The notes: a model not told the origin generated them from the letters alone. Shown: positions 34,776-44,413, numbered from the stretch's first letter. The stretch is DNA of 64,000 nucleotides from Paenibacillus brasilensis (GCF_009363115.1 NZ_CP045298.1:5081501-5145500), one strand, 5' to 3'. A program made the numbers and translations.

Positions 34776-36152
34776 TTACTTATCTAAGGAAGCCTTTCCT
34801 TCTCTGAATGCGATCAGGAAAATAGCCCCGCCTATAATTACTGCAGCTAGAAGCAGTAGCGTCAAATTGCTGTACAGATACGCTGCAACGTCAGTAACCA
34901 TCGGGAGAATAGGAAAGTTGAGCCTGAGTTGTGTAAGCAGTCCACCTACAATTGCGATACCGAGCCCTTCTGCCAAAAAACAGGAAAAATTCAAAAAACC
35001 CATACCTGAGCCTGATTCGTCAGCGCTTAGCGAGCCTGCCACAATGGTTGAGATAACCGTTTTGACAAAGGATAGTCCACCAAAAATCAAAACCAAGGCT
35101 CCCGAGATGATCCAGGGAGTACTATCCGCGAAAAGTGAAACGATCAAAAGTCCCGCACCGAGCAGCAATAGTCCGGCAATCATGACAAAACGAGCTCCCC
35201 GCCTGTCGACTAAAGAACCACCAACGATCCCGAAAAAAATCACGCCAATCGTTCCAGGAAACAGAACACTGCCGCCAATGAGGCTTGTCGACATCTGATG
35301 TACTTCTCTCATCATGTAAGGGATCATGGACATAAATCCTGCGACGGTTCCTAGAAGTATTCCCCCTACAAGTACTCCGACGATAAATCTTTTCCTCTTG
35401 AATAAAGCCGGTTCCAAGAAAGGTTCCTTAGCTCCTCGAATTCTCAGCACAAATCCTATGAATAGAATGACGCTGATGATCAAATACCACCACTCGTAAT
35501 GCGTCGTAAATAAAGTAAACGAAGCAATTCCAAGCACAAAGAGCAGGCATCCCGGAACATCAAGCCCACCTTTTTTCACAGGCTCGTCGGGTAGCGTCCG
35601 TAAGAAAAACGGCAGTGTTACTAGCGTCATCATCGGCAGGAAAAACAGATAGGACCAGTGTATATAGTCTGCGATCCATCCTCCAAGTACCGGACCAAAA
35701 CCTTCTCCCAAAGCAACGGTCGATCCGATCATTCCAAAAGCCTTTCCTTGATGCTGCTTTTCGATACTTCTGGTAACAATGACCATAATCAGCCCGGGAA
35801 CGGCAGAAGCACCCGCTCCTTGAATAAATCGCGCGGCAAGTAAAGCCGGAAACCAGAAATGAAACAGCAAGCCGATTAGCGATCCCCCGCCGTATATCAG
35901 CACACTGATGAAAAACAGTTTTTTTATGCCATAGATGTCCGATATTTTTCCGTAAACGGCCGTTCCTACTGCAAAAGAAAGAATGAAGCTGGTATTGATG
36001 TAATTTGCGACGGATGGCTCAATTCCAAATTGAGCGGCAATATCGGGCAACGATACGTTGAACACCGTCTCATTCAATACGCTGAAAAATGCAAGCACAC
36101 ACAGCCAAATCAAGGATTTAGATATACGTTCCTCAACCGATTTTTCCATCAT
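34776..36152 (-). CDS. MFS drug efflux transporter, TetA(L)/TetA(K)-like
   Basis: 458 aa, the same length as Tet(L), with the 14-TM DHA2 topology. It aligns along its whole length with remembered Tet(L): IWLCVLAFFSVLNETVFNVS, AVGTAVYGKISDIYGIKKLF (motif A), ARFIQGAGASAVPGLIMVIV (motif C region), GEGFGPVLGGWIADYIHWSY and SFVKTVISTIVAGSLS. Substitutions are many, so tetracycline specificity is not assured; a proton antiporter for an amphiphilic drug is the safe call. No leader peptide or attenuator like that of tetL is evident upstream. It ends close to the SRPBCC gene. Confidence 0.9.
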   Translation of the reverse strand: MMEKSVEERISKSLIWLCVLAFFSVLNETVFNVSLPDIAAQFGIEPSVANYINTSFILSFAVGTAVYGKISDIYGIKKLFFISVLIYGGGSLIGLLFHFWFPALLAARFIQGAGASAVPGLIMVIVTRSIEKQHQGKAFGMIGSTVALGEGFGPVLGGWIADYIHWSYLFFLPMMTLVTLPFFLRTLPDEPVKKGGLDVPGCLLFVLGIASFTLFTTHYEWWYLIISVILFIGFVLRIRGAKEPFLEPALFKRKRFIVGVLVGGILLGTVAGFMSMIPYMMREVHQMSTSLIGGSVLFPGTIGVIFFGIVGGSLVDRRGARFVMIAGLLLLGAGLLIVSLFADSTPWIISGALVLIFGGLSFVKTVISTIVAGSLSADESGSGMGFLNFSCFLAEGLGIAIVGGLLTQLRLNFPILPMVTDVAAYLYSNLTLLLLAAVIIGGAIFLIAFREGKASLDK

Positions 36153-36408
36153 GCAAACCCCTTAAAAATGCCAGGGGAACACGCAGTTTATAGGGCCAGT
36201 GATGCAATGTCCCCTTTATTTTGTGCCCTTCTTTTCACTATGTACTTCATTCTAACGCCTCCAAAAGTAAAAATCAGTTTAGTCAAAACTACCTAACCAT
36301 ATTATCATAAAAATAATAAAAATATTACCTTGGATCGGTTACTCTTAGTTGGACAGAAAAAATAAGGGCTAGTAGAATGAAAACATTAGAATTAGGAGCG
36401 GATCTACT

Positions 36409-36690
36409 ATGCCAAGACAAAGACGTACATTTACAGCAGATTTTAAGAAACAAATGGTTCAGTTATACGACAACGGAAAGCCGAGAGCAGCCATTGCGAG
36501 AGAGTATGAGCTTAGCCCATCGGCTCTAGATCGCTGGATCAAGCAGGCTCAAACCTCAGGTTCATTCGCTGAAAAAGATAACCGAACTGCAGAAGAGAAT
36601 GAACTCCTTGCGCTCCGTAAAGAAAATGAGCGACTCAAGATAGAGAATGATATTTTAAAGCAAGCCGCGCTGATCATGGGACGAAAGTAA
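36409..36690 (+). CDS. IS3 transposase OrfA
   Basis: 93 aa: HTH_Tnp_1 domain (RRTFTADFKKQMVQLYDNGK, ELSPSALDRWIKQAQ) followed by a leucine zipper-like coil (NELLALRKENERLKIENDIL). It binds the terminal repeats. It ends GRK-stop just before the OrfB frame; a -1 shift at CGAAAG would continue into KIIKQNSDKYSV, giving the fused OrfAB transposase. GGAGCGG precedes the ATG. Confidence 0.93.
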   Translation: MPRQRRTFTADFKKQMVQLYDNGKPRAAIAREYELSPSALDRWIKQAQTSGSFAEKDNRTAEENELLALRKENERLKIENDILKQAALIMGRK

Positions 36691-37526
36691 AAATCATTAA
36701 GCAAAACAGTGATAAATACTCGGTATCAGCATTGTGTGAAGTCCTGCAAATCGCTAGAAGCACGTTCTACTATGAAGCGAAAGAAAAAGACAACGAAGAC
36801 GAAGTAACTACGGCTATCGTAGAGATCTTTCATACCAATCGAAAGGCGTATGGAACGCGCAAGTTGAAAGTCAAACTTCAGGAGCAAGGATACACCGTTT
36901 CCAGACGTCGAATTGGACGGATTATGAAAGAGCAGGGCCTCGTGTCCACGTACACGATAGCGCAGTATAAGCCGCACAAGACCGCTTGTAACGAAGCAAC
37001 AACGGCGAATGTGTTGAAGCGTGAATTTGATCAAACCGAAGCTAAACGTTTCGTAGTCAGCGATCTAACTTATGTGAAAGTTCAGCACAAGTGGCACTAC
37101 ATTTGCGTACTGATCGACTTATTTAATCGTGAAATCATTGGCCATAGTGCAGGTCCCAACAAAGATGCTGCTCTGATTTCCCGTGCCTTTGCCACGGTAG
37201 AGGGCGATTTGAGCGACATTCAGTGGTTTCATACGGATCGTGGAAGCGAATTTAGGAACCAAACCATGGACGAACTGCTAGAGACCTTTGACATTGGCCG
37301 TTCCCTAAGTATGAAAGGCTGTCCCTACGACAATGCCGTGGCCGAAGCCACCTACAAAGTGATGAAAACAGAATTTGTAAACCAAATGAATTTCCAGAGT
37401 CTTCATCATCTAAAACTAGAATTATATGATTATGTGAACTGGTTCAACAAGCATCGTATTCACGGCACATTAAGATACATGACGCCAGTCCAGTACAAAG
37501 CTGCAGCCCTTAAAAAAGTTGTCTGA
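36690..37526 (+). CDS. IS3 transposase OrfB (DDE)
   Basis: Catalytic part in the -1 frame relative to OrfA, from KIIKQNSDKYSVSALCEVLQ onwards. HTH_21 region KAYGTRKLKVKLQEQG, then the rve integrase core with DDE residues in VVSDLTYVKVQHKWHYICVL (first D), WFHTDRGSEFRN (second D) and GCPYDNAVAEATYKVMKTEF (E). The end matches the usual HGTLRYMTPVQYK. Complete; usually made only as the OrfAB fusion. Confidence 0.93.
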   Translation, partial: KIIKQNSDKYSVSALCEVLQIARSTFYYEAKEKDNEDEVTTAIVEIFHTNRKAYGTRKLKVKLQEQGYTVSRRRIGRIMKEQGLVSTYTIAQYKPHKTACNEATTANVLKREFDQTEAKRFVVSDLTYVKVQHKWHYICVLIDLFNREIIGHSAGPNKDAALISRAFATVEGDLSDIQWFHTDRGSEFRNQTMDELLETFDIGRSLSMKGCPYDNAVAEATYKVMKTEFVNQMNFQSLHHLKLELYDYVNWFNKHRIHGTLRYMTPVQYKAAALKKVV

Positions 37527-37588
37527 TTTACTGTTGACAGTCCACCTGCTATTATTGAGAGTCATGCTGAGCATTTAGAAAACTGGAT

Positions 37589-37930
37589 TTAATTATTTTG
37601 GTTTTTTGTTCCCCACTCACATAACTCTTCCAAAACGGGTAATAGTGTTTTTGCTTTATCGGTGAGACTGTATTCGACTTTAGGGGGAACTTGAGGATAC
37701 TCTTTTCGTTTCACCATACCATCCGCTTCCAATTCTTTAAGTTGTGAACTCAATATTTTATAGGTAATAGCTCCTATCTGTCTTTTCAAATCATTAAAGC
37801 GAACCGGTTCGTTTTCTGCTAGGAGGTAAATAATAACCATTTTCCATTTACCACCAATAACTGACAATGTATAACCAAAAGGTGTATCTTGAATATTTTT
37901 AACTTTACCTTTAAATTCGGTCATACTCAT
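37589..37930 (-). CDS. HxlR family transcriptional regulator
   Basis: About 113-aa winged-helix regulator: TPFGYTLSVIGGKWKMVIIY, NDLKRQIGAITYKILSSQLK and EYSLTDKAKTLLPVLEELCEWG. The thiol-switch Cys seen near the N-terminus in many HxlR proteins is absent here (TPFGYTL instead of CPxxxxL), so sensing may differ. I start at the ATG at 37930, with AAAGGA upstream, not at 37963. Divergent from the arginase-family gene; an inverted repeat lies in the spacer. Confidence 0.9.
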   Translation of the reverse strand: MSMTEFKGKVKNIQDTPFGYTLSVIGGKWKMVIIYLLAENEPVRFNDLKRQIGAITYKILSSQLKELEADGMVKRKEYPQVPPKVEYSLTDKAKTLLPVLEELCEWGTKNQNN

Positions 37931-37949
37931 ATTCACACTATCCTTTCGG

Positions 37950-37978
37950 GTAGTACATATCAAAAAAGTGCGTACTAC
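37950..37978. promoter_or_regulatory. Putative HxlR operator
   Basis: GTAGTAC (37950-37956) and GTACTAC (37972-37978), perfect 7-bp arms with a 15-nt spacer, between the HxlR and arginase-family starts. Confidence 0.5.
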
Positions 37979-38035
37979 GTTTTTATTCGCGTTCAGTTTA
38001 TACTAACCTCACTTTAAAGTAAAGGAGAGAACAGC

Positions 38036-38950
38036 ATGACTAAAAAAACAATACGTCTTTTAATGCCACAGTGGCAAGGGGGAAACAACCCTAACTACTC
38101 TTTTGGAGCCGAATTGCTTGCTTGGCTAGCTCCTGACAATGATCAACCTCTTATTCATGTTCCAGTTCAAACTTTTGATGGAATTCCGCTTCAAAATGAG
38201 AACGGTATGAATGGGAGAAAACAGCTACTTGAGCAATTAGAGGCTGCTCAACATATCATTGACGCACATAAGCCAGATCGCATTGTAATGTTTGGTGGTG
38301 ACTGCTTAGTCGAACAAGCCCCGTTTGCCTATTTAAACGAACGATACGGGGGTAAATTAGGTTTAATCTGGATCGATGCTCACAGTGATTTAGTTAGATA
38401 TGTTGGCTATGATAACGGACATACATTACCGCTTGGGAATCTTTTGGGAGAAGGAGATGAGGAGTTCGCAAAACATGTAAAAATTCCTCTTAAACCTGAA
38501 AATGTCTTTATCGCTGGATTAGCAGCTCCTACAGAAGAAGAAACAAAAGTGATTTCCGAAGCGTTTCAAACATTAGGTATAGCTCCTGCAGAACAAGATA
38601 CAGAAATGATTCAAAGACTGGGTATTAAAACTGCAGGAACCAAAGAGTTAACGAACAGTACTGCATCTATAAAAGAGTGGATTAAAGAAAGTGGCATTAA
38701 GCACCTAGCTATTCACCTTGATTTAGATGTGCTTGATCCCAAGGCATTTCGTTCTTTATTGTTCGCCAACCCTGAAGCACCTTATAATTATTCTCCTGCG
38801 GGAACAATGCAAATGCCTCAACTACTTCATCTGATTAAAGAACTGTCTGAAGAAACAGATGTAGTTGGATTAGGTATAACGGAGCATATGCCGTGGGATT
38901 CTATTAACTTGAAAAATCTGCTTGGAGAAATACCTATTCTAAACAAGTAG
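38036..38950 (+). CDS. Arginase/agmatinase (ureohydrolase) family protein
   Basis: 304-aa ureohydrolase-fold enzyme. Metal-binding motifs are visible in order: VMFGGDCLVEQAPF (the GGDHS motif with Cys in place of His), LIWIDAHSDLV (DAHxD) and AIHLDLDVLDP (DxDxxDP). The substrate-loop region ends GLGITEHMP. The His-to-Cys change is common in a divergent arginase-like branch and may alter metal use. AAGGAG upstream of ATG. Likely controlled by the divergent HxlR regulator. Confidence 0.88.
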   Translation: MTKKTIRLLMPQWQGGNNPNYSFGAELLAWLAPDNDQPLIHVPVQTFDGIPLQNENGMNGRKQLLEQLEAAQHIIDAHKPDRIVMFGGDCLVEQAPFAYLNERYGGKLGLIWIDAHSDLVRYVGYDNGHTLPLGNLLGEGDEEFAKHVKIPLKPENVFIAGLAAPTEEETKVISEAFQTLGIAPAEQDTEMIQRLGIKTAGTKELTNSTASIKEWIKESGIKHLAIHLDLDVLDPKAFRSLLFANPEAPYNYSPAGTMQMPQLLHLIKELSEETDVVGLGITEHMPWDSINLKNLLGEIPILNK

Positions 38951-39299
38951 TAAAAACGGAAATTATGTTTGTCATAGTCAAATTGCTTTAATACAATCGG
39001 CTTAACATCCCCAATACCTGATTCTCCCTTCTCTTTTCTCATACGAATAATTTTTCAAACATTTCCATGGATAATTTTATGTTATTGCAGAAGGATTTAG
39101 AGTAAAATATATTGACACGCAGGTAGGAAAATAGTGTATATTATGTAAAAGCATCATCTTCTCTTTACGGATAACTTAAACCTATTCAAATCTCCGCAAC
39201 TTTAAAAATGGTGGTGTTAACAGGCGTTGGTCTCCATAATAATACCCACAAAAATAAGTAATAGAATAAAATCCTATCCATCTAAGGAGTGAAAATGCT
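38951..39299. other. Intergenic region, no gene seen
   Basis: A/T-rich. Possible promoter TTGACA...TATATT-like at about 39110-39142 for the amidase gene; no ORF supported. Confidence 0.35.
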
Positions 39300-41465
39300 A
39301 TGTACGCACGAACGGTAAAAGCGAATACAAGGAATGTAATCGGCAGTTATTGCAAATGGATCGCAACTGGTATGATTTTAACTTTCACGGGATGCTCGCT
39401 TGCATCCGCAGCTCCTTCGCCCTCATCCTCAAGTGAAACTAATAGTAAACCCGCCTCCTCCCTGGTTACATTTCAATTGCAAGAGGCTACGATTGCTCAG
39501 ATGCAGGACGCGATGAAGTCAGGGGCACTGTCGAGTGTCGAGCTTACCGCCATGTACCTTAACCGGGTATATGCCTATGATTCCAGTGGCATTCGGCTCA
39601 ATTCCATCCCTGTTCTGAACCCTGATGTACTAAAAGAAGCCGCTCAGGCTGATCAACTAAGGGCGCAGGGCATCAAGACCGGGCCTCTGCAAGGCATCCC
39701 CTACACGGTTAAAGACAGCTACAAGGTTAAGGGACTCACTGTTGCTTCTGGATCTCCGGCTTTCAAAAACCTGATGGCAAAGGATGATGCCTTTACAGTA
39801 GAAAAGATACGCAAATCCGGCGGAGTTCTGATTGGTAAAACCAACATGCCGCCAATGGCAGCGGGGGGAATGCAAAGAGGGGTTTATGGCCGTGCTGAAA
39901 GTCCGTACAATCCAGATTATCTGGCTGCAGCCTGGTATTCTGGCTCCTCTAACGGATCTGGCGTCTCAACAGCCGCCAACCTCGCTGCCTTCGGTATGGG
40001 GGAAGAAACGGTATCTTCTGGAAGATCTCCAGCATCTAACAATGGTTTAATTGCCTACACGCCATCGCGGGGCCTAATCTCCATTCGGGGGAATTGGCCG
40101 CTCTTCCCAATACGGGATGTCGTTGTCCCACATACGAGAACTGTCGAGGACATGCTCCGCTTGCTTAACGTGATCGTTGTAGAGGATAAGATCACCAAAG
40201 GCGATTTCTGGCGAGAACAGAAAGCCGTTCGGCTGCCTTCTGTCAACAGTGTCCGTCCAAAATCCTATTTAGAACTGCGAGACACCCACGCTTTGAAGGG
40301 CAAACGCATTGGCGTTCCGAAAATCTATATCGGTAAGGACCATGAAACCACAACTCCGATCAAATTCAGACCTTCGATACAGGCATTATGGGAAAAAGCT
40401 GTAAAAGATTTAACTGCTCTCGGAGCTGAGGTTGTGGAAGTTGACTTCCCCCTGCAGGCGAACAGCGAGAAGGACCGGGCAACAGCGAAAACACCTGAGG
40501 AGCGTGGACTGATGCCAGCAAAATGGGCCGAAAAGGAATTTGGGCTGCTTAATCCTTATGCGGCTGAGGAATTCCTCAAAAGTGTGGGCGATCCAAACTT
40601 CCCGTCATGGGCTAATATCGACCCTGCAACCGTCTTCCCGAATCCGCCCGGTTCGGTAGATGCCAAACGTGGCAGAGACCTTGGCCATTATGACGTATTC
40701 ATTGATACCATAAAGAAAGGCGTCACCCCATACGAACAAATTCCACAGTTTCATGAAGGGCTGCGGGGGCTTGAAAATGTACGGAAGATTGATTTTGAAG
40801 ATTGGATGAAGCAAAACAATCTTGATTTTATTGTATTCCCGGCAAATTCCAATATCGGCAAAGCCGACTCCGATGTGAATGAAACGTCCTATGAGGAAGC
40901 TTGGGAAAATGGCAACTATTTCTCCAATACGAATTTCATTCTACGCGAGTACGGGATCCCAAGTGTGTCCGTGAGCATGGGCGCTATGAAGGATACCGGT
41001 ATGCCCGTTAATCTAACGATGGCGGGTGCCGCATACACCGATAATGACCTGTTGCGTTATGCTTATTCCTATGAGCAGGCGACAAAAAACCGTCCTATTG
41101 CAACGCGTACGCCAGCGCTTGAGGATGAAACCTTTTCCTATAACCCGAAAACTACGCTCCCACCCTCTAAACGCAAGGAAACAGACGTGCCTGTGCTCAA
41201 ATTGAATGCCTTAATCAAGGACGATGTCCTCTCTTTGGAAGGTTCAGTCACAGATCAAAGCGCTATCGCACAACTCAAAGTTTATGTCAATGGCATTCGT
41301 GTCGTAACTACAGAAGATAAAGCCAATTGGTCAGCAACGCTTCCAACTTCTAAATACAAGCAGGCTGGCGCCTTCCAAGCCGATACGCTGCATATTCTTG
41401 TGCTGGCCAAGGATATTTACGGAAATACCTCTGCTCAAGTCAAGTCTGTCGTTTTACCCCAATGA
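39300..41465 (+). CDS. Secreted amidase-signature family protein
   Basis: 721 aa. The N-terminal hydrophobic segment (WIATGMILTFTGCSLASAAP) is a signal peptide, possibly a lipoprotein type with Cys in FTGC. The amidase domain (about residues 60-600) has the catalytic Lys in GIPYTVKDSYKVKG, the Ser-rich signature WYSGSSNGSGVSTAANLAAF with the cis-Ser, and the nucleophile region ETVSSGRSPASNNGL. C-terminal about 100 residues form an Ig-like beta domain (LKLNALIKDDVLSLEGSVTD). The family hydrolyses amide bonds through a Ser-cisSer-Lys triad; an extracellular amide substrate is likely. AAGGAG lies near the start; a strong terminator follows. Confidence 0.9.
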   Translation: MYARTVKANTRNVIGSYCKWIATGMILTFTGCSLASAAPSPSSSSETNSKPASSLVTFQLQEATIAQMQDAMKSGALSSVELTAMYLNRVYAYDSSGIRLNSIPVLNPDVLKEAAQADQLRAQGIKTGPLQGIPYTVKDSYKVKGLTVASGSPAFKNLMAKDDAFTVEKIRKSGGVLIGKTNMPPMAAGGMQRGVYGRAESPYNPDYLAAAWYSGSSNGSGVSTAANLAAFGMGEETVSSGRSPASNNGLIAYTPSRGLISIRGNWPLFPIRDVVVPHTRTVEDMLRLLNVIVVEDKITKGDFWREQKAVRLPSVNSVRPKSYLELRDTHALKGKRIGVPKIYIGKDHETTTPIKFRPSIQALWEKAVKDLTALGAEVVEVDFPLQANSEKDRATAKTPEERGLMPAKWAEKEFGLLNPYAAEEFLKSVGDPNFPSWANIDPATVFPNPPGSVDAKRGRDLGHYDVFIDTIKKGVTPYEQIPQFHEGLRGLENVRKIDFEDWMKQNNLDFIVFPANSNIGKADSDVNETSYEEAWENGNYFSNTNFILREYGIPSVSVSMGAMKDTGMPVNLTMAGAAYTDNDLLRYAYSYEQATKNRPIATRTPALEDETFSYNPKTTLPPSKRKETDVPVLKLNALIKDDVLSLEGSVTDQSAIAQLKVYVNGIRVVTTEDKANWSATLPTSKYKQAGAFQADTLHILVLAKDIYGNTSAQVKSVVLPQ

Positions 41466-41501
41466 CGAAGGACATCATCGGCCGCCCCATCTAAATAATA
41501 A

Positions 41502-41540
41502 AAGAGGGAACTTGACTTATGTCAGGTTCCCTCTATTTTC
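41502..41540 (+). terminator. Terminator after amidase gene
   Basis: AGAGGGAACTTGAC/GTCAGGTTCCCTCT stem followed by ATTTTC; can also serve the opposing SDR gene. Confidence 0.8.
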
Positions 41541-41603
41541 GTTGATACAGCACATTGCTTTAGGGGAAACAGAATTTCGTACAATATTTGAAATAGAAAA
41601 GTT

Positions 41604-42398
41604 TTAAAAAATAGTCGGTACCATTCCCCCATCTATACGGATTGGAGCACCTTTAAATGCAGATGCATAAGGACTACATACAAATGCAGCTAATCTACCT
41701 ATTTCAATAGGCTTGATAAATCGCTGTATTTCAGATTGGGGCAGGTTTGTAGTCATAAATTCTTTCTCTTTTTCTGAAAAAGTCATATTTTCATTAGGGT
41801 ACATACCCTCAATTATTTGATGCACATTTTCAGAGAGCGTTGGTCCTGGCATGATTGTATTGACAGTAACTTCTGTTCCTTTTGTTAATTTAGATAGGCT
41901 TTTTGACAATGATAATAGCATTGATTTTGTCATACAATACTGAGGCATTTGTCCTGAAGGCATGATTGCTTCTTCACTCGCAATAAAGATAATGCGGCCA
42001 TAATCATTTTTCAACATTTTAGGTAAATAAAATTTAGATAATCCATTTGCAGCCAGAACATTCGTACGGAAGTATTTTTCCCATACTTCATCGTTAATCT
42101 CCTCATATTGCATAATTTCATAAATACCCATATTGTTAACTAAAATATCAATATTGGGGTATTTTTCAAATAAGGCTTCTCTTTGCCCTATATCCACAAT
42201 ATCGGCTGTTGCATTTTGAGGAGATGTGGCTGGGAAATCTGACTTAATTTCATTTACAGTTTGTTGTACTTCTTCATAACTTCGTCCATTAATTAGTACA
42301 TTAACACCTTCCTTGGCAAGTTCTATGGCAATTGCTTTACCTATACCTTTCGTTGATCCTGTAACTAAAGCTATTTTATTGTTTAACCCCATATCCAT
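41604..42398 (-). CDS. SDR family oxidoreductase
   Basis: 264-aa classical SDR: TGSTKGIGKAIAIELAKEG, NNMGIYEI in place of NNAG, Ser in IFIASEEAI and YCMTKSM, then IMPGPTLSENVHQI and DGGMVPTIF. This long form with YxMTK resembles SDRs of quinone or keto-ester metabolism. AAGGGAG precedes the start. It lies directly downstream of an AraC regulator in the same direction (25-bp gap) and may be co-transcribed with it or be its target. Confidence 0.93.
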   Translation of the reverse strand: MDMGLNNKIALVTGSTKGIGKAIAIELAKEGVNVLINGRSYEEVQQTVNEIKSDFPATSPQNATADIVDIGQREALFEKYPNIDILVNNMGIYEIMQYEEINDEVWEKYFRTNVLAANGLSKFYLPKMLKNDYGRIIFIASEEAIMPSGQMPQYCMTKSMLLSLSKSLSKLTKGTEVTVNTIMPGPTLSENVHQIIEGMYPNENMTFSEKEKEFMTTNLPQSEIQRFIKPIEIGRLAAFVCSPYASAFKGAPIRIDGGMVPTIF

Positions 42399-42423
42399 AA
42401 TACATTTCTCCCTTCTGGATTGT

Positions 42424-43428
42424 TCAGTTTAAATGTTCAGTACGCCAATTTGAAGGAGTATCACCTTCCCAAAGACGGAAGGCGCGGTAGAACGAGTTCT
42501 GGTCTTCATATCCAATCAAGAATGCCACTTCTTTAATATCGAGCGAAGGGTCTGCCAAGTACTCTAGTGCCTGCTCATGTCTCGCCTGTGTCAACAGATG
42601 CTTGAAGCTCGTGTTTTCATCAGTAAGCCGGCGCTGCAAGGTACGATCGCTCATACCGAGTTCCTTCGCGACAGCCTGAATGTCAGGGCGCCCTCCTGTG
42701 AGGCTACGTTTCATGATCCATTTGACCGTTTCGGTAATTGACCGGCTGCGTTGCTGTTCATCCAGCGATCGGTCCAGAACGGGAGTCAGGATCTCCAGCA
42801 ACTCTTCGTTGTACGAAACAAAGGGGCGGTCCAGATCTCTTCGATGTAGCGTCAACCGGTTACAATTTGCACCAGTCCCGATACGGCAACCAAAGTAAGC
42901 TTCGAGGGCCTGTACATCGCCCATTGAGTGCGAAAATTCGACGAACCGCGCTGTCAAAGGTTGACCTGTGCCCCGGCGCCCAAGCTCCAGAAGGCATGCC
43001 AGCGTGATACCAACCAGCATCGGCGGACCGGGTTGCTCGGTATCCAGCCATTCCAGTTCGATTGTACAATGCTCACCCTCCTCGGAGATACGTAAGCTTT
43101 CCGGGGGGCACAGTTGTTTATACCGAGCCATTCGGTTTAGAGCGTCACGGTAATCACGAGCGTGGTAAGTCGCCAAGACGGTCGGTGGGTACTTTGCTGT
43201 TTCAAAGACGGTCGCAAGCTCGATGATTCCTTGGGAAGTGTCACCAATGAGATCGGAATAAGCCTGCCAGATTGCGAAATATTGGGCGGTGGTGACTACT
43301 GGTTCAGTGATAATAGTGAGCGGCAGTCGTGCTTCGCGAGCTACGTCATGGGCGGCAATCCCTAATTGAAGTAATCCTGTCCAAAATCCTGGCGGGATTT
43401 TAATACGGTCAGAGGTAAGAGAACTCAT
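42424..43428 (-). CDS. AraC family transcriptional regulator (Arabinose_bd/OruR type)
   Basis: 334 aa. The N-terminal ligand domain is of the Arabinose_bd type (PPGFWTGLLQLGIAAHDVAR, FAIWQAYSDL, ARFVEFSHSMGDVQALEAYF). The C-terminal HTH_18 has VAKELGMSDRTLQRRLTDEN, SFKHLLTQARHEQALEYLAD and IKEVAFLIGYEDQNSFYRAF with RLWEGDTPSNWR. It is GC-richer than the SDR it precedes, hinting at separate origin. Regulators of this class are activators of nearby oxidoreductase genes. Confidence 0.93.
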   Translation of the reverse strand: MSSLTSDRIKIPPGFWTGLLQLGIAAHDVAREARLPLTIITEPVVTTAQYFAIWQAYSDLIGDTSQGIIELATVFETAKYPPTVLATYHARDYRDALNRMARYKQLCPPESLRISEEGEHCTIELEWLDTEQPGPPMLVGITLACLLELGRRGTGQPLTARFVEFSHSMGDVQALEAYFGCRIGTGANCNRLTLHRRDLDRPFVSYNEELLEILTPVLDRSLDEQQRSRSITETVKWIMKRSLTGGRPDIQAVAKELGMSDRTLQRRLTDENTSFKHLLTQARHEQALEYLADPSLDIKEVAFLIGYEDQNSFYRAFRLWEGDTPSNWRTEHLN

Positions 43429-43847
43429 GCATATGGATCTCCTTTAGCTATTTTTATATTCATTAGTTTTGGTTGTGATTGGGTGTCCTGCCTTGTTGAT
43501 GGGACAACTCTTATAGTACCTCCCCAATGTCGCTCTGTAACTAGCAGAAGGCGACATTCTACTTGCCAATTACGCCAAATCTTAATCTGCTGTTAATTTA
43601 TTATGTAAACAATTCCCTCGGCTTTTGTCATTCATGTGAAAGCCAAGGGGGTTGTACACTGGGCATGACACCATATTTCACGAATCGAGTGGTTATATTT
43701 AACAACAAACCACTTAAAAATTTGCTGAAAGGATGGGTAGAATAATTTTAATAATAACTTTTTACGAATGTATTATGAGCTTTTCTGATTGGAGCCAGAT
43801 TGTTAGCCGAGCACCAACGTCGAAAATATCAAAGGGGGCAAAACATT
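43429..43847. other. Intergenic region with hairpin
   Basis: No gene supported. CCTCGGCTTT/AAAGCCAAGG at about 43615-43651 forms a stem-loop resembling a terminator; the VOC leader follows. Confidence 0.4.
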
Positions 43848-44231
43848 ATGAAAATCATTGTTACCAGTATATTCGTTCAAGATCAAGACAAGGCATTGGA
43901 GTTTTATACAGAAACGCTGGACTTTGTAAAAAAGCATGACGTTCCCGTCGGAGAATTTAGGTGGATAACGCTTGTTTCTCCCGATGAGCAAGACAGTACC
44001 GAGCTTTTACTCGAACCGAATGACCATCCTGCCGCCAAAGAGTATCAAAAGAAGATATTTGCCGATGGCATCCCAGCAACAATGTTTGGCGTTGCAGATA
44101 TTAATAAAGAGTATAAACGATTATTGGAAAACGGCGTCAAGTTTACTATGGAGCCGACAAAAATGGGCGAACTCACAATAGCTGTCTTCGACGATAAATG
44201 CGGCAACCTTATTCAGATTGTGCAGAAGTAA
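43848..44231 (+). CDS. VOC family protein (glyoxalase/bleomycin-resistance fold)
   Basis: 127 aa starting MKIIVTSIFVQDQDKALEFY, with ILLEPNDHP-like (LLLEPNDHPAAKEYQKKIF) and the closing strand ITVFDDKCGNLIQIVQK-type ending (IAVFDDKCGNLIQIVQ). It consists of two beta-alpha-beta3 modules forming one VOC domain, usually a homodimer. Family members include glyoxalase I, extradiol dioxygenases and drug-binding proteins; the Glu/His metal ligands are not all obvious, so it may be a binding protein. AAAGGGGG precedes the ATG. Confidence 0.9.
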   Translation: MKIIVTSIFVQDQDKALEFYTETLDFVKKHDVPVGEFRWITLVSPDEQDSTELLLEPNDHPAAKEYQKKIFADGIPATMFGVADINKEYKRLLENGVKFTMEPTKMGELTIAVFDDKCGNLIQIVQK

Positions 44232-44271
44232 CTTCATGACGAAGTATCTTAGTGCTAAACGACTTATATTG

Positions 44272-44413
44272 GCAAGTTTTAAGCTCGGCTTCTGTGGATT
44301 CCCATAAAGTCAACTAATTCCTGCATTGAAGTTTTTTCGTAACCTTAAACCCAAAACAGTTGTACCGCTTTATCTAATACCTCATTAATTTCAAATTCTT
44401 TGGATCTTGCCAT
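44272..44413 (-). pseudogene. TetR regulator, N-terminal fragment with stop
   Basis: Reads MARSKEFEINEVLDKAVQLF WV, a TAA, then GYEKTSMQELVDFMGIHRSR and another stop. It is closely related to the start of the intact TetR at 8871 (MARTKEFDERKALDAAMQLF). The ligand domain is missing. It probably regulated the VOC gene that ends 40 bp away. Confidence 0.72.

Larger units (their letters stand above)
36350..37544 (+). mobile_element. IS3 family insertion sequence
   Basis: About 1.2 kb with ends TGGACAGAAAAAATAAG (left) and, reverse-complemented, TGGACTGTCAACAGTAAAT (right), and two transposase frames. The terminal TGGACNG is typical of the IS150/IS3 groups. No clear target duplication found, so the exact edges are approximate. 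Confidence 0.82.

Noticed and set aside
34588-35298. 236-aa plus-strand ORF opposite the MFS gene
   Set aside because: Composition is that of reversed transmembrane codons; the minus strand is an obvious TetA(L)-like protein.
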